Program-made: the position numbers and the translations under genes
Shown: positions 34,313-46,070 of the stretch, in pieces
Layout: the number at the start of each line of letters is the position of its first letter
Position numbering within the stretch: the stretch's first letter is position 1
The notes under the pieces: model-generated
Databases searched by the model: none
What the model was told of the DNA's origin: nothing
Seen by the model: the letters and a program-made list of their open reading frames with translations, nothing else
Assembly (NCBI GenBank): GCA_026225945.1
Contig: JAMJFZ010001815.1
Span: forward strand, 4,563,501 to 4,627,500
Direction of reading: 5' to 3'
Length of the DNA: 64,000 nt
Source: Cricetomys ansorgei
Lineage: Eukaryota > Chordata > Mammalia > Rodentia > Nesomyidae

Positions 34313-36424
34313 TAGAAAGCTAAAAATTCAAAAGAATCTCTGTAGTTGAAATTAGGCAATCCACTTTCAGAATCACTGACCAAAGTTTCTTTGTTTGAAA
34401 ATTTTATAGATTAAATAATTTAACATTATTAACCAAGAACACATGAGCATAAGTTATGGAGATACAGAAACAGGAATGATTGTGTTTTCTGGAGCCTTGT
34501 ATACTACTGAGCATAATAGGAAAAAGTGGTCTGAGGCTCGATGTTGCTAGGTAGACTCTGACCAACTGTATTAAGATTTATGTGTATTGGCATGAATGGA
34601 TATGGCACAGGCTGGAACATTCTGGGAGGCTTTAGTTATAAGAATGTCTGAGTACCATTTGAGCTTGGGATTACTGGGTCTCACAGATTGCTTTGCACAA
34701 AACAGCACACCTGCTTTGGAGGCAGGCTTTACTGCAGTTCACAGGTCTATAATCAGGAGAAGTGGGGGTGTTGTTACCACCTCTGAGCCCACTATGTGTG
34801 TGTCATCAGTGTCCAGGACATTGCTTCCTAGGAGTTGCTCATGATGAGAACTCTGGGTCTCTCACTTTGGTTTCCATTGACATTAGCTGTGACTGTTGCC
34901 AAAATCAAAATCAATGACAAGATGTGGCATTTCCATTGATTGTCAAACTGGATTAGCTTGAGTGGACATGGTAATTCTGGAGCTGGGCCTCCAACATCTG
35001 GGCATTCTATTGCCGATCAGAACATGTGTTAGATTATCCTGATGTTACAATGCCTGTTTGACTTGATTTTCTTGTTATTGGTTGGTTTACTTCAATGTCA
35101 AAGACACCAAGTTACCTTTCATTCTCTACTCATTTTTAGTGACGAAGGATATTTACCACAGCTAGAGGTTTCTGAATCCCTATTCCATGTCAGAAATTTT
35201 GTGAAGTAAGATATTAAAAGTCATTATTCAATAGATTTGTATGAAAATAAAAATATGAAAGAAAAAAAAGAACATAACAAATTTAAGGGAAAAGCTAACC
35301 TAGCGTAATATATAGTTCCTGAGAAAAATACATGAAGGGCCATATTCTTGAAATGCCTCTTTTCTCCCCCAAATCATAAGTCAAAAGGACAATGGACACA
35401 TGTTAATACCACTTAGCTAAGGCTTACATGGAGGGAACAGTCAAATTATTGTGGTCTGAATGAAATCCTTCTTCTAGTGCCCACTCTAAGTCATGTGTTC
35501 CTGGGGATTCTGGTGTTCCAGAGGCAAAGTTGTATGTCCTAAGCTATACCCTTTTCCCTCTGGGGTCACCATGGAGGCAAGGAAGCACTGTAAAGAGAAC
35601 AGAGTTCTAGATGCTCTGGCCACCAAAGGACCTCCAAGTTAGTGCCCTGGGGAGGAAAGAGGTAGTACTTGTCCAGCCTGATTCCACTGGACCTCAGAAG
35701 TAGCTTCCATACTAGTGAGTATCAATGAATCTCCAGGTTTACTCATGCTCCCAGGTGTTTTCTGCTTACATAGTAACCTTTCCAACTATTGGAGGGCAGC
35801 CTCACTGTGGCTACTGCAGACATGAGGCCCAAGTCCTGCATATAGTGATTAGAATAGACATTTCGATAGGGTACCTTGCCATATAACACGAGATCCTTCA
35901 TGGTGGCCCATGTTGAGGAATTTATGCTTTTTTAAAAAAAGATGTCTTTCTTAGGTCTTCAAAGAACTCCTTCATAAAAATAGAAAATATGAATTATCTG
36001 CACTGTTTGTCTCTGTACATGGCTAGGTATTGATTGACAGGACAGAGAGGGAATTAGAAAGCTTCAGCAATGGAAGACTTAGGGTTCTAAACATGAACTC
36101 AGTGTGCCCTTGACAGCTTCATGTGCATCTGACTCAAGCAAAGCATTTTTTCCTGACACATTCTTAGAAAGAGCTGTTGGAAGGACAGTAGCACCTCAAC
36201 CAATAAACTTCAAATCATGGCAGCATGGAGAAAAAGCCAGACACAAATTTACTATTTACTTGTGGAAGATGTATAGAAATAATTGTTTATATTTATTTTA
36301 ATATATCTTAAAAACATTATATTGGTCACTTTGTATAGGGAAGGGGAGAGCCTTCAAGTGTATTGTAGTATTAAATTTTGAAATGCAAACCAATCTATTT
36401 GTAATTTCTAATGAGATTTATTGA
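34313..36424. other. Mostly unique non-coding DNA
   Basis: About 2.1 kb with no confidently recognised transposon. Open frames at 34596-34844 and 36104-36301 show no domain or splice context. The 35440-35860 stretch is relatively GC-rich but has no promoter-like CpG density. Confidence 0.45.
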
Positions 36425-36590
36425 CTCTAGGTTCCACCAGTTATTAGCTGTATATGACCTTGGGACAGGTAATTAACTTATCACTATTTGAGTTTCCTCA
36501 TTTTTAAAATACAAATTATAATAATGTCCAACTTTAATATGGTTGTAAGAAAAAAATTTCAAGTGTGTAAAATGATTATGAAAGTGTTTA
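36425..36590 (+). mobile_element. MIR SINE
   Basis: 'ccagttattagctgtatatg', 'accttgggacaggtaattaa', 'gagtttcctcatttttaaaa' and 'ataatgtccaactttaatat' match the MIR core and 3' half in order. This is an ancient tRNA-derived SINE of mammals. Confidence 0.88.
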
Positions 36591-36594
36591 TTAT

Positions 36595-36745
36595 AGGCCA
36601 GCAAGCTGGAACAGTAGATAATGAAACCTGTTGCCAAGTCTGATGACCATAACCCACATGGTAGAAAGATAAACTTATTCCCACAACATGTCCCCTGATC
36701 GCCACACATTAAAGATGCCATGCACACTTTCACACACATACACAA
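36595..36745 (+). mobile_element. tRNA-derived SINE (B3/B4 group)
   Basis: 'ggccagcaagctggaacagt', 'gttgccaagtctgatgacca', 'cccacatggtagaaagataa', 'cacaacatgtcccctgatcg', then a CA-rich tail. Confidence 0.8.
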
Positions 36746-37085
36746 ATTAAAACAAACAAACCAACATGCTTGTCATATAATAACACTTGAGCAATACCAA
36801 CACCACTATAAATGGTAGGGAATCACATACAGTATCTAATACTTACTGTAAGATCGCTGCATTAGTACCTCCAAATGGGAGACAGTTCACATGGACAATA
36901 TGTGCTCCCAAGTTCATCTGTGGCGAAGGGACCCGTGGGAAAGTATCTGCCAAAGAGAAAGAATTCTATTATCAATCTCTAAGTTATCAATAAACAGATG
37001 GACATAGAAAAAAATATCAGGGGTCAATAGTATTGTTTTAGAAAGTTTGTGAGTTACATTCCGATTAAAATCATGAAAAATGGAG
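36746..37085. other. Anonymous DNA
   Basis: No repeat or exon recognised. Confidence 0.4.
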
Positions 37086-37225
37086 CCAGTGAAAGCTGAC
37101 CACAGACCTGAGTCTGACCAGGGAGACTCACAAAGTTGTCTTCTGACCTCACGGGGTCACACGTCTACACGTGTGTTTGCATGCGTGCACACACACTAAC
37201 AAATGCTAAAAACAAGCATAAGGAA
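37086..37225 (+). mobile_element. tRNA-derived SINE fragment
   Basis: 'ccacagacctgagtctgacc' and 'tcacaaagttgtcttctgac' followed by a GT/CA-rich tail are the 3' part of a B3/B4-group SINE. Confidence 0.7.
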
Positions 37226-37467
37226 AGAATTAGTGAGTTTATGGAATCACACTAGAAATTTCTAAGCAATAGGTATTATTCACTGCATCATCTAAACTTG
37301 CTTGTCAAATTACCTGCAAACTGACTTATTCTCAAAGAAAAGCACACTGGAAGATGGTTCACTGGGGAAACAAGGACTTCCCTCCCCTGCTTGGTCCAAA
37401 CCCAGAAGCTGAAGACTGTGCACTGTGTTTCCTGAAACCAAGCCTATCTAATTTATTCCTTATTTAG

Positions 37468-37519
37468 TAATAAATAAGTAAATAAGTAAATAAGTAAATA
37501 AATAAATAAATAAATAAAT
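37468..37519. repeat. (AAATAAGT)n/(AAAT)n microsatellite
   Basis: AT-rich tetra- and octanucleotide array of 52 nt. Confidence 0.95.
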
Positions 37520-37612
37520 TCAATTTTCATAGCCAGTAAACTAGACATTCTCAGGTATCACTGAAGTGAGGTCAGTTTCCAGATTACAAATCAAGAGAAA
37601 AAAAAATCCAAA

Positions 37613-37810
37613 TAGGGATTGGACAGCTCAACAGTTAAGAGCTCTTTCTTCTCCTGCAGATAACCTAAGTGTGATGCCCGTTATCCATATCGGGTAGCTC
37701 ACAACCACCTGTAACTTCAGCTCCCGGGAATCCAGTGCCCCCTTCTGGCCTACATGGGCACCTACACATGCACATACAATCACATGCATGCACATAATTT
37801 TAAAATAGTA
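37613..37810 (+). mobile_element. B2/B3-type SINE
   Basis: 'ggattggacagctcaacagt', 'gtagctcacaaccacctgta', 'acttcagctcccgggaatcc' and 'cccccttctggcctacatgg', then CA-rich sequence. Confidence 0.85.
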
Positions 37811-37929
37811 ACAAATATTTCTTTATAAATGTCTGATTACTCTCAATAGCTTGAAGACTCTTAGCTCTATTCTGTTATGGACATAGTTATGTTGACCATG
37901 TGTTTATTATCCTTTACTGTGTTTTATAT

Positions 37930-38420
37930 GCATTTTTAATATTTAGGTAAAGGAAGGACTTTATTGGAGTGGTGGCTATTCTTTTTAATAATCCGCATCT
38001 TATTTTTGGCAGGCTGCTTTAAAAGCAGAACTATGCTCTATTAAACAGCTTTGAGAGCTAAGATGCTGCTCTCTAGCCTGCTGAGTAAATATGAATTTCA
38101 CAGTTAAATACATAAAATAATGATTACATCCAATGGTCATGAGGGACATGTTTTAGGAGTATACTAATTAAACTACATCCTTCCAACAACATGTTTCTAC
38201 ACTTACTAGCAATGAACCATATCTGATTGGTCATTAAGTAATTAGGAATGCTAATGTAAATAAAGTGTCATTCAGATGGGGCTCTCAGACTAGGGATGAA
38301 TCATATATTTTGTCTTCTGGTCTGAGCTATATACACATCAATCAACTAAAATAACCAGGGGAAGAGGCGCTGAATGACAAGCTGAGAAACACGGTCCCGT
38401 CACTTCTGCTAAACAGAACA
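37930..38420. other. Unique block resembling a conserved non-coding element
   Basis: About 490 bp with no recognised repeat, a TAATTAA core at 38165-38171 and several AT-hook or homeodomain-like motifs. The call rests on texture only and is tentative. Confidence 0.25.
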
Positions 38421-39119
38421 CATTTTAAAGCAGCAGTGTTTTAAAACCTTCATTGATGATATAAAACCACTCTTAAAAAAGGTTTGGCTCGTGATGCTGT
38501 TTTTCTATGACTGTTAGAATATTCTCTCTGTGTGTTTCTCTCTTCTCTGTCTGTCTTCATGTTTCTTGTTGTGTATCTATTTTCTATGAAATAGGAAAAA
38601 TGATTAAAAAGCATACAGTTATGAAGATAGCGAGAGAGAAATAGAGAGTTAAATGACTGTGGTCCAAGAGAAGACAAAGGTAGGGGTTAAAGATTAAATA
38701 TGCAGAAACCGAGATCGGGAAAAATAGAAATGGAGATAAATGAGGAAATCTTGAGGTTAACAGAAGCCACACAATAATTGGTTGAAACTAGACATATTGA
38801 TCTTATTCTGATGCCATTGAGAGTATAGATCAAGACAAAGTTATTTAGTATTTTAAAAATAGTAGTAAAAAGATAAATCATGAAGATTTTAGGTAATATA
38901 AAAAAAATGCTTCCACACTCAAGATTTCTGGAAAGGATGATTTCGGTTAAATGACTAGGAGAAAATTGCCAGTAAAATATTTGTTGAATGTACTTATGAG
39001 TGACCAAGCTGCCTAGATTTCATTATAGAACCATCTACTTTTCTAGAATGGAAACACAACCCAAAGGGTTTTTCATTGTCATTTGTTTAAAGTTTCTGCC
39101 TTTTAAGACTAGGCACAAG
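38421..39119. other. Anonymous AT-rich DNA
   Basis: Overlapping minus-strand open frames at 38584-38772 and 38687-39007 consist of hydrophobic low-complexity residues. No gene is supported. Confidence 0.4.
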
Positions 39120-39320
39120 CCCTCAAATCAAACTGGGTGAGGTGATCCAGTGGGAAGGAAGTATTCCAAGAAGAGCTTAAAGGGTCAGAGAAACCCCCAC
39201 TCCTACTGTTAGGAGTCCCATAAAACCACCAAGCTAACAACCATAACAATAGGTCTAGGACTTGGTGCAGACCCATGCAGGCTCCATGATCACTGCCTCA
39301 GTCTCTCTGAGCCCCTATGC
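39120..39320 (-). mobile_element. Rodent L1 fragment, antisense
   Basis: 'cccccactcctactgttagg', 'aaaaccaccaagctaacaac' and 'ttggtgcagacccatgcagg' match the reverse complement of a rodent L1 3' segment. Confidence 0.75.
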
Positions 39321-40249
39321 AAGAGAAGAATAAAAAAAATCAGCCTTTTAATAAAGTCCCCACCTCTTCTGTCTATTAATACCATTTTTGTTAACAGAGA
39401 TACAATGTATACTCAATAAACTGTGCACACACCATATGTAAAGCATGATAACATTGCCTGTAATGCATAGCTGTTGAAGGCCAGCCAAATAAGCTTATAG
39501 TACACTTCTATGACACCAGAAAATTTAATTTAAGATGCTTGTTGTATAAATGTCAATTGCTTCAAATACAACCACTGCAGTTGACACTTTGGAACTCATT
39601 ACAGATGGAAATACACACTGCATTCTCTCATGTCAGCCGTCCTTCAGTTGGCATTGATGCCATTCAACCACATTTTCTAGATTTCATGCATTCACATAGG
39701 TTGTCATGCATGGACATCAGATGTTTATTTTGTACATGCAATCTATATCTGCTATGCATATGTGTTGAAGTGTGTTCTTTCATATTTCTGCAGAGTATTG
39801 CACTTCGTTAACACTGTAACTTTCTTAACCACCCTTCCTTTAAATGATAATTACTTGTGTTCAGGTTTGACGGTTATGGAGTTCCATAAAAATTCTTACA
39901 GAGACTGTGTTTAGTCATAGCTCCTATGTGTCTAAGTTTTGGATTACTAGTACGGAGAATACATGTGTTTAATGTGGGTTGATGTTGCCTGCCAAATCGT
40001 GTTCTAAATGTCACTGTACTGTATCACTGTTTTAAAAAGCTAAACACAGACTCCTCTCTGTAGTAACAATTTAAATTTTATGCCATGATGGCTGATAGCA
40101 GTAGTATTAATTCACACTTGAATGTCTGATGACATACAAGTGAGGTGAATTTTCCTATGGCTTTTGAGTATAATCTCTTTGAGAAAATGTGTTTTCATAT
40201 TTAGTACAAAGAAATAATACTTTCTTTTAAAAAAATAGTCTTGATCTCT
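39321..40249. other. Mostly unique non-coding DNA
   Basis: No recognised repeat. A 90-codon open frame at 39539-39811 has no recognised domain. Confidence 0.4.
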
Positions 40250-40650
40250 ATGTTGGTTAGTTTTCATCAACTTGACACAATTATATACATACATGGGAGT
40301 CTCAATTTAGGAATCTTCTCCATCAGATTATCCTGTGTATATTTCTATGGGGACGTTTTCCTGATTAATGATTGATATTGGGGGCCCACCTGTGAACATT
40401 GCCACCCCTGGGCTAGTGGTCCTGGGTTGCATAAGGAAGCAAGTTGAGAAAGCAATGTGGGGATGGGGAAATCAAGCCAATTAGCAGCCTCTCTCAGTGT
40501 TTCCTGATTCTGTTTCTACTTGAATTCCTGCCCTGATCTCCCTTAGTGATAGACTGTGACTGGGAAGTGTAGGCTGTATAAACCCATTCCTCCCCAAGTT
40601 GTTTTTCATCATAGTATTTATTCCAGCATCAAAGAAATAACTAGGCTAAT
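40250..40650 (+). mobile_element. Rodent medium-reiteration repeat, plus-oriented copy
   Basis: 'tggttagttttcatcaactt', 'cctgattaatgattgatatt', 'gggctagtggtcctgggttg', 'tgatagactgtgactgggaa', 'ataaacccattcctccccaa' and the end 'aataactaggctaatg' match a common rodent element of about 400 bp. The family name is uncertain (URR1/RMER-like). Inverted partner at 40760-41170. Confidence 0.7.
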
Positions 40651-40759
40651 GCTCATACCCCACACAATAATATATTAGAATCTGTTTGAGATGCTTCACA
40701 AATATGAAAGTAGAAGTAATGATATTGTTCTAAAATATAGGTCAATGAACTATAGCTCT

Positions 40760-41170
40760 GTGCTGGCTTCCCTGATGCTGCCATGATTTAAAAAAAAAGG
40801 TTACCAAGAGCAACTCAGAGAAGCAAAGTAGAAAGTGCCTATTTAATTTCACAGGTAATAGACCATCATTGAGGAGGGCTGGGGCAGAAAGTCAGGCAGA
40901 ACTTGAAGCAGAAACCAGGGGGGAAGGCTGTTTGTCGGCTTACTCAGTGGTTCACGTTGAGTTTGATTATTCATATAGCCTTGGACCACCTGTCCATGGA
41001 ATGGTACCACACACAGTAAAGTGGATCCTCTTACATCAATTAACGGTCAAGAGAGTATTCCACAAACATGAAATTTTCACTAACAAACTTGACTTGGAAA
41101 ATTCCCTCAATTGAGACTCCATTCCTAAGTGATTCTAGGCTGTGTCAAGTTGAAAGCTAGTGCTAACTGG
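40760..41170 (-). mobile_element. Rodent medium-reiteration repeat, inverted copy
   Basis: Reverse complement of the same family as 40250-40650: 'accaagagcaactcagagaa' at the left, 'ttccctcaattgagactcca' and 'gtgtcaagttgaaagctagt' at the right. The open frame at 40869-41114 lies inside it and is not a gene. Confidence 0.65.
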
Positions 41171-41179
41171 GACAAGCCT

Positions 41180-42030
41180 ATCTGGCCTGAACCCTTCTTC
41201 ATTTAAAGATATGGGGGACAAATATGATCCAAAATATACTAAGAGAAATTCTAAAAAACTAAATGAAAACATAAACAAGAAAAGTTTTTATTTGGTTATA
41301 GATTCACATGAAATAACAAGAAACAAAAATATTGGTAAAGAATTAAGTATAAAAGGAAATTTTAACTTGATAGAAGACTTTTATAATGAAAACCTATAGC
41401 TAATATCAGTAACTTAGGAAAACAGTGAAATATTTCCCCTAAAATCAACCATAAGACAAATGGCTACTCTTGCCACTTCTATTCAACAGTAACCATGCAG
41501 TTTCATGATTAGAAATTTTGCAAGTAAAGAAATAAAAACCTCCCAAATGCAGCCATCTTTCTTACTATTTGATATGTCTTCATATGTAGAACATAATTAA
41601 AATTTCTTCAAATACTATTGGAACTCACAAATGTCAGCATAAAATAATTATAAATACACACTTTACCAAAGAAGAATCCAAAAATGAAACTAAAGCTGTT
41701 CCTCTTAGTTACACAAAACATAAAATAAAAATAGATTTATAAGAGAATATACATGATTTTCACTTTCAAACTGTAAAACACATTTGAAAGAGACTGAAGA
41801 AGCTCCATAAACTTTGGAAGATGTCCCAGGCTCTAGCCCTGAAAGACTCCATACCAAAAAGGTGAGCGAGCTGCTCAGAATAGTCAGCAGGAATTCTATA
41901 GTCCTGACTGTATGATCTTAAAATTCCTATAATAACATAAAGGGTCTAGAATTTCCAAAGTATTCTGAAGGGTAAGATCAAGATTTCCTTACTTTAAAAT
42001 CCAGAATAAACCTAGTCCTTTTAGAAAATA
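41180..42030 (+). mobile_element. Ancient L1 (L1M-type) ORF2 reverse-transcriptase segment
   Basis: 'tttaacttgatagaagactt', 'aaaacctatagctaatatca', 'ccacttctattcaacagtaa', 'actgtaaaacacatttgaaa' and 'cataaactttggaagatgtc' preserve the order of the reverse-transcriptase and following region of ORF2. It is heavily mutated. The frame at 41160-41399 is a decayed piece of it. Confidence 0.75.
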
Positions 42031-42128
42031 CATGAGATTTTCTGTTCTAGAAGAAAACTAGACTGTATAGTCACTCTCTTTGGATTGGCTAGGCTTTCAC
42101 AGGACTGAAGCCAAACCAATCACTACAA

Positions 42129-42235
42129 AAAAAAATGGCTAAATATTCCTGTCACTCAGGAGACTGAGACAGGAGAAATGCCAATTCCAGGTTAGCCTGG
42201 CTACTCAGAAAGACTCCATCTTAAAAAGATAGACA
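42129..42235 (+). mobile_element. Old B1/PB1 fragment
   Basis: 'cctgtcactcaggagactga', 'ccaggttagcctggctactc' and 'gactccatcttaaaaaga'. Confidence 0.65.
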
Positions 42236-42382
42236 AGCACTCCATGGTGTTTCTCATTTGTGGATCCCAGCTTCACATCTTTAGATTGGTGTGTTTGACC
42301 TAGAATACCTGTAGAAGCCAAGAAACTAGAAAGAGGTGATTGGGTTATAGGATACTTTAAGGAGGGTTAGTAAAAGATACAT

Positions 42383-42540
42383 GATGGAGCTAGAGACATG
42401 GCTCAGCAGTTAAGAGAGTAATAATGATGGCTGCTTTGGACAGGAATGGGGTCAGATTCCAGTAGTCACAGAAGAGGCTTATAACTACCTATAATCTGAT
42501 GCCCTCTTATAGCCTGCATGCACAAACAGATACACGCACT
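42383..42540 (+). mobile_element. B2/B3-type SINE
   Basis: 'ggagctagagacatggctca' head, then 'aatctgatgccctcttatag' and 'gcatgcacaaacagatacac'. Confidence 0.85.
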
Positions 42541-42901
42541 GTCTTAGTTATTTTTTATTGCTTCAATAAGACACCATGACCAAGGCAACTTATAAAAATG
42601 GAGTTTAATGGAGGCTTACAGTTTCAGAGGGTTAGAGTATATGGCCGTCATGACAGGGAACATGGTGGCAGGCAGGTAGGCAGACAGGCGTGGAACTGGA
42701 GCAATGGCTGAGAGCTCATATCTCAAAACATAACCACAGAATCAGAGAGAACTAACTGGGAATGATGTGAGATTTGAAAACATCTAAGAGTTACACCTTC
42801 TCCAACAAGGCTGCACTCTCTAATTCTTTCTAAACAGTTCTACCAACTGGGAACCAAATATTCAGACATATAAGCCTACGGTAGCCATTTCCTTTCAAAG
42901 C

Positions 42902-42903
<2 letters not shown>
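42541..42903 (-). mobile_element. URR1-type (hAT-Charlie) element
   Basis: Reverse-complement URR1: 'gtcttagttattttttattg', 'gacaccatgaccaaggcaac', 'atggtggcaggcaggtaggc', 'ccttctccaacaaggctgca', 'ctaccaactgggaaccaaat'. It is immediately followed by (CA)n. Confidence 0.82.

Positions 42904-42945
<42 letters not shown>
42904..42945. repeat. (CA)n microsatellite
   Basis: About 42 nt of pure CA at the end of the URR1 copy. Confidence 0.97.
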
Positions 42946-42949
<4 letters not shown>

Positions 42950-43323
42950 TGCACACATACACACAAAGAATAATATACAAATTTAATCTAAAAAAATCCT
43001 AAGTGATATGGAAATAGAAACGGCGAATACTGTGACCTATTGATTGCTGGAAGATTCAGGGGAGTAAGATGCCATTATCTAAATCTCTGTGACCTAGAGT
43101 GAGCTTACCAATCCCCCATGGACAGTTCTGAAATTTTGGTCATTCAACCTTGTGAAGTCGGTGAGTCATAAACAAGATTAGATGTGGGGAAGAATGTCAG
43201 AGGACAAGGCTGGTAGGGGGAGTGTTCAAGCATTCATCATGACCGAAACAAGGAGGAAATTAACAAGAAACAAATTTAATAAAAATTCTAATAAAACCAA
43301 AAATATAAAAAAGAAAAATATTT

Positions 43324-43466
43324 CCAGGCAGTGGTGGCACATGCCTTCAATCCCAGCACTTGGGAGGCAGAGGCAAAGGCATATGGATCTCTGTGAGTTC
43401 AAGGCCAACCTGGTCTACAGAGTGAGTTCCGGGACAGCCAGAGTTACACCAGAGAAACCCTGTCTC
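43324..43466 (+). mobile_element. Full-length B1 SINE
   Basis: 'ccaggcagtggtggcacatg', 'caatcccagcacttgggagg', 'gttcaaggccaacctggtct', 'gttccgggacagccagagtt' and 'agagaaaccctgtctc' cover the whole monomer with low divergence. It carries the local 3' variant discussed under findings. The 43182-43550 open frame runs through it and is not a gene. Confidence 0.97.

Positions 43467-43530
<64 letters not shown>
43467..43530. repeat. A14 tail followed by (AT)25
   Basis: B1 A-tail at 43467-43480, then 50 nt of uninterrupted AT. Confidence 0.98.
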
Positions 43531-43535
<5 letters not shown>

Positions 43536-45027
43536 ATTAGATTTCAATGAAATTAAAAGTTTGTGTATAACAAATACCACTTCCACAGCAACTAAATCCG
43601 CATATTTTACACTGGAAACACACTTTTAAATTGTATACCTAGCAAAGGGCTCATATTGGAAATAAAGAAAGAAATCTCTGGAAACCAATGACAAGAGATG
43701 GAATATTTAACCAATAAACCCTGACCCCCAACTTCTTAAATCATGGCATGTAGGTTTACTCTGAGCTCACCTTTGATGTTATGCAAATGTCAGCTGCAAA
43801 AGAGGCCAGTAGAATGCACACAGACACCACAGCTCTTCCATAAAACTGACTTCTATGTAAGAAGACATCACATCTGCTCAAAAAGAGTGATTAGTTATGC
43901 TTTTAGCTAAGATTTGGAATTTTATGTTTTTTTACATGCTTCAAATATAGTCTTCCCTCTCTGTTCCTCAAATTCCAGCATATTTTTGTTTCACACAGAA
44001 AAAGCCAAGGAAAAAGTCAAGATACAAAAGGCACAAGAATGCAATATTACAGCAACAGCCAGGCAAGGAGACATCTAACTCTATCATATTGTGACATGAC
44101 ACCTTATATAGTCAGTTTGTAGAAAGAGATCCTTCAAATAAGCACTGCACCATCAGAGTTCTAGACTTATGGGTAAAGTTTACCCCTTCATTGATTTGCA
44201 GTAAACGTAAGTTGTTTCCTTTCTCATTACCTAGGAAATGTTTTCATACTGTAACACAACTTTATTCTTTTTTTGTACAAGCAACAGAGTTCTAAGTTTT
44301 GTGGAGAGGCAGTCTGAACATTATAATGTTCTATGCATAAGAAAGTAATAGGGAATGAATTATAAGGAACAAAGTCCTTGTTACACAAGCTTTGATGATC
44401 CTTAATTTTGAGAAGAGAAATAGAAAATCAGTTGTTTTGTTTCATAAACAGAGCAGAGTGACCTGCACTTGAATTCTCTAATACTGTCTTATTCTAGTGA
44501 CAGTATGAACTATCACAGAGAGCATGGAAACTCAGCTTTTTAATAATATGCAGCTTATTTACCTGCTTCTTTTCATTATCTTCCTGAAAGTGTTGGGCTC
44601 TAGGCATGACAGTTCTACAAGAAACTGCCAAAAACTAGTAAGATTTCTGAATTTAAATAGCAAAACACACTTTTCTAAAAGAAAGTCTTAAAATTGACAT
44701 TAATTAACATGTTATACTTTACAGTGGTGACTATTCTCTCAGGAAGATCAGCAATCTATGGGTAATAATTACATGTAGCTAGGCTTTTCCTTTTGTGTGA
44801 TGTATTTGTAAATGCTACCTAGATAACACCAAGAGTAAAGTTTCCAGGTAATTCTGTGGTAAGAAGACAAAAGTGAGAAAATGGTTTGTACATTATTGAC
44901 TGTGTGATTTTTTTTTCTTTTTTGACTTATATATATTTAATGAAATTAAATGTGATATCTGTGTGTTACATAATGGAACCACATATTATTTCTCTGTAAA
45001 GATAATTTAAAATATTGAAAATGTAGG
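43531..45027. other. Mostly unique non-coding DNA
   Basis: About 1.5 kb of AT-rich sequence without a recognised repeat or exon. Confidence 0.45.
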
Positions 45028-45235
45028 GGGCAGAGAGATGGCTCAGTGGATAACTACATGGCCAAGCTCTTGAAAAAAAGAGCCAATTTTGTTTCCCAAC
45101 ATCCACATCAGGTGAATCACAGGTTCTGTAATTCCAGCTTCAAGGGATCTGATGCCCTCTTCTGGCCTCTGCAGACATTCAACTCATGTGCACATGCATA
45201 CCTATACACACACATACACACACACACAAAACTAT
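45028..45235 (+). mobile_element. B2/B3-type SINE
   Basis: 'gggcagagagatggctcagt' head, 'gtaattccagcttcaaggga' and 'tctgatgccctcttctggcc' middle, CA-rich tail at 45205-45230. Confidence 0.9.
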
Positions 45236-45883
45236 TTTTTAAATCTTAAAAAGATTCCAGAATGTGGCTGGAAAATCTATATCTGTTCCTCAATAATTTT
45301 TAACAAATTTTCAAGCAACTAAAGAAAAATGGATGGTTAAAACTTAGTGTTTTGTGCATCCTATTGCCTCAAAATGTAGGCTGGAATTATCCACAGAAGT
45401 CAGCACTATTTCATCAAATCTTGTCTTAGAACTTGGTAAGGGAGGGATTCACTAAATGGAAATTTGGTAGATAGCAGAATCTAATGATTAATCACAGCTT
45501 TATCAAATATAGGATGCTGTCCCTACATACAGTATAAAATTATATCATTCATAATGTTATGTCTCTCCATAGCTGGAGGCTAATTTGTTTAGCTTCAAAC
45601 TTTAATTTTATGAGAAAAATGTGTTCGTATCTAGTTTTCTTTTGAGAATACTTATGTGGCGATTCTTTTATTCATCTTTTTAGTTCCTAACAATGACTTT
45701 TTTACTTTCCGTATTAACTATAATTTCATCAATTTCTATTCTAGTTGTGACAGGTCCTTAAAAACTATATGATGGGATAAGGTAAAACAGGATAGAGAAA
45801 ACATTTATTTCGTGTACAGCCCACGATGGATTCAGAACCTAAAGCCACAATGTCTCATTTCCCCAGCAATCTAAATCTCATAC
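45236..45883. other. Anonymous non-coding DNA
   Basis: No repeat or exon recognised. Confidence 0.4.
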
Positions 45884-46070
45884 CAAGGGGTTAGAGAGGT
45901 AGTTCAGTGGGTAACAGTGCACACTGCTCTTACAAATGTCCTGAATTCTGTTCCCAGTACCATGTCAGGTGACTCATAACCACCTCTAACTCTAATTATG
46001 GAGATCATATGCCTCTGGTACATTTACACGTGCACATATACATGTATTAAAAAATAAATCTTAAACTCAT
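45884..46070 (+). mobile_element. B2/B3-type SINE
   Basis: 'ggggttagagaggtagttca', 'aggtgactcataaccacctc' and the tail 'aaaaaataaatctta'. Confidence 0.85.

Noticed and set aside
43182..43550. 122-codon open frame ending in alternating Ile/Tyr
   Set aside because: It reads through a B1 SINE, its A-tail and an AT microsatellite.
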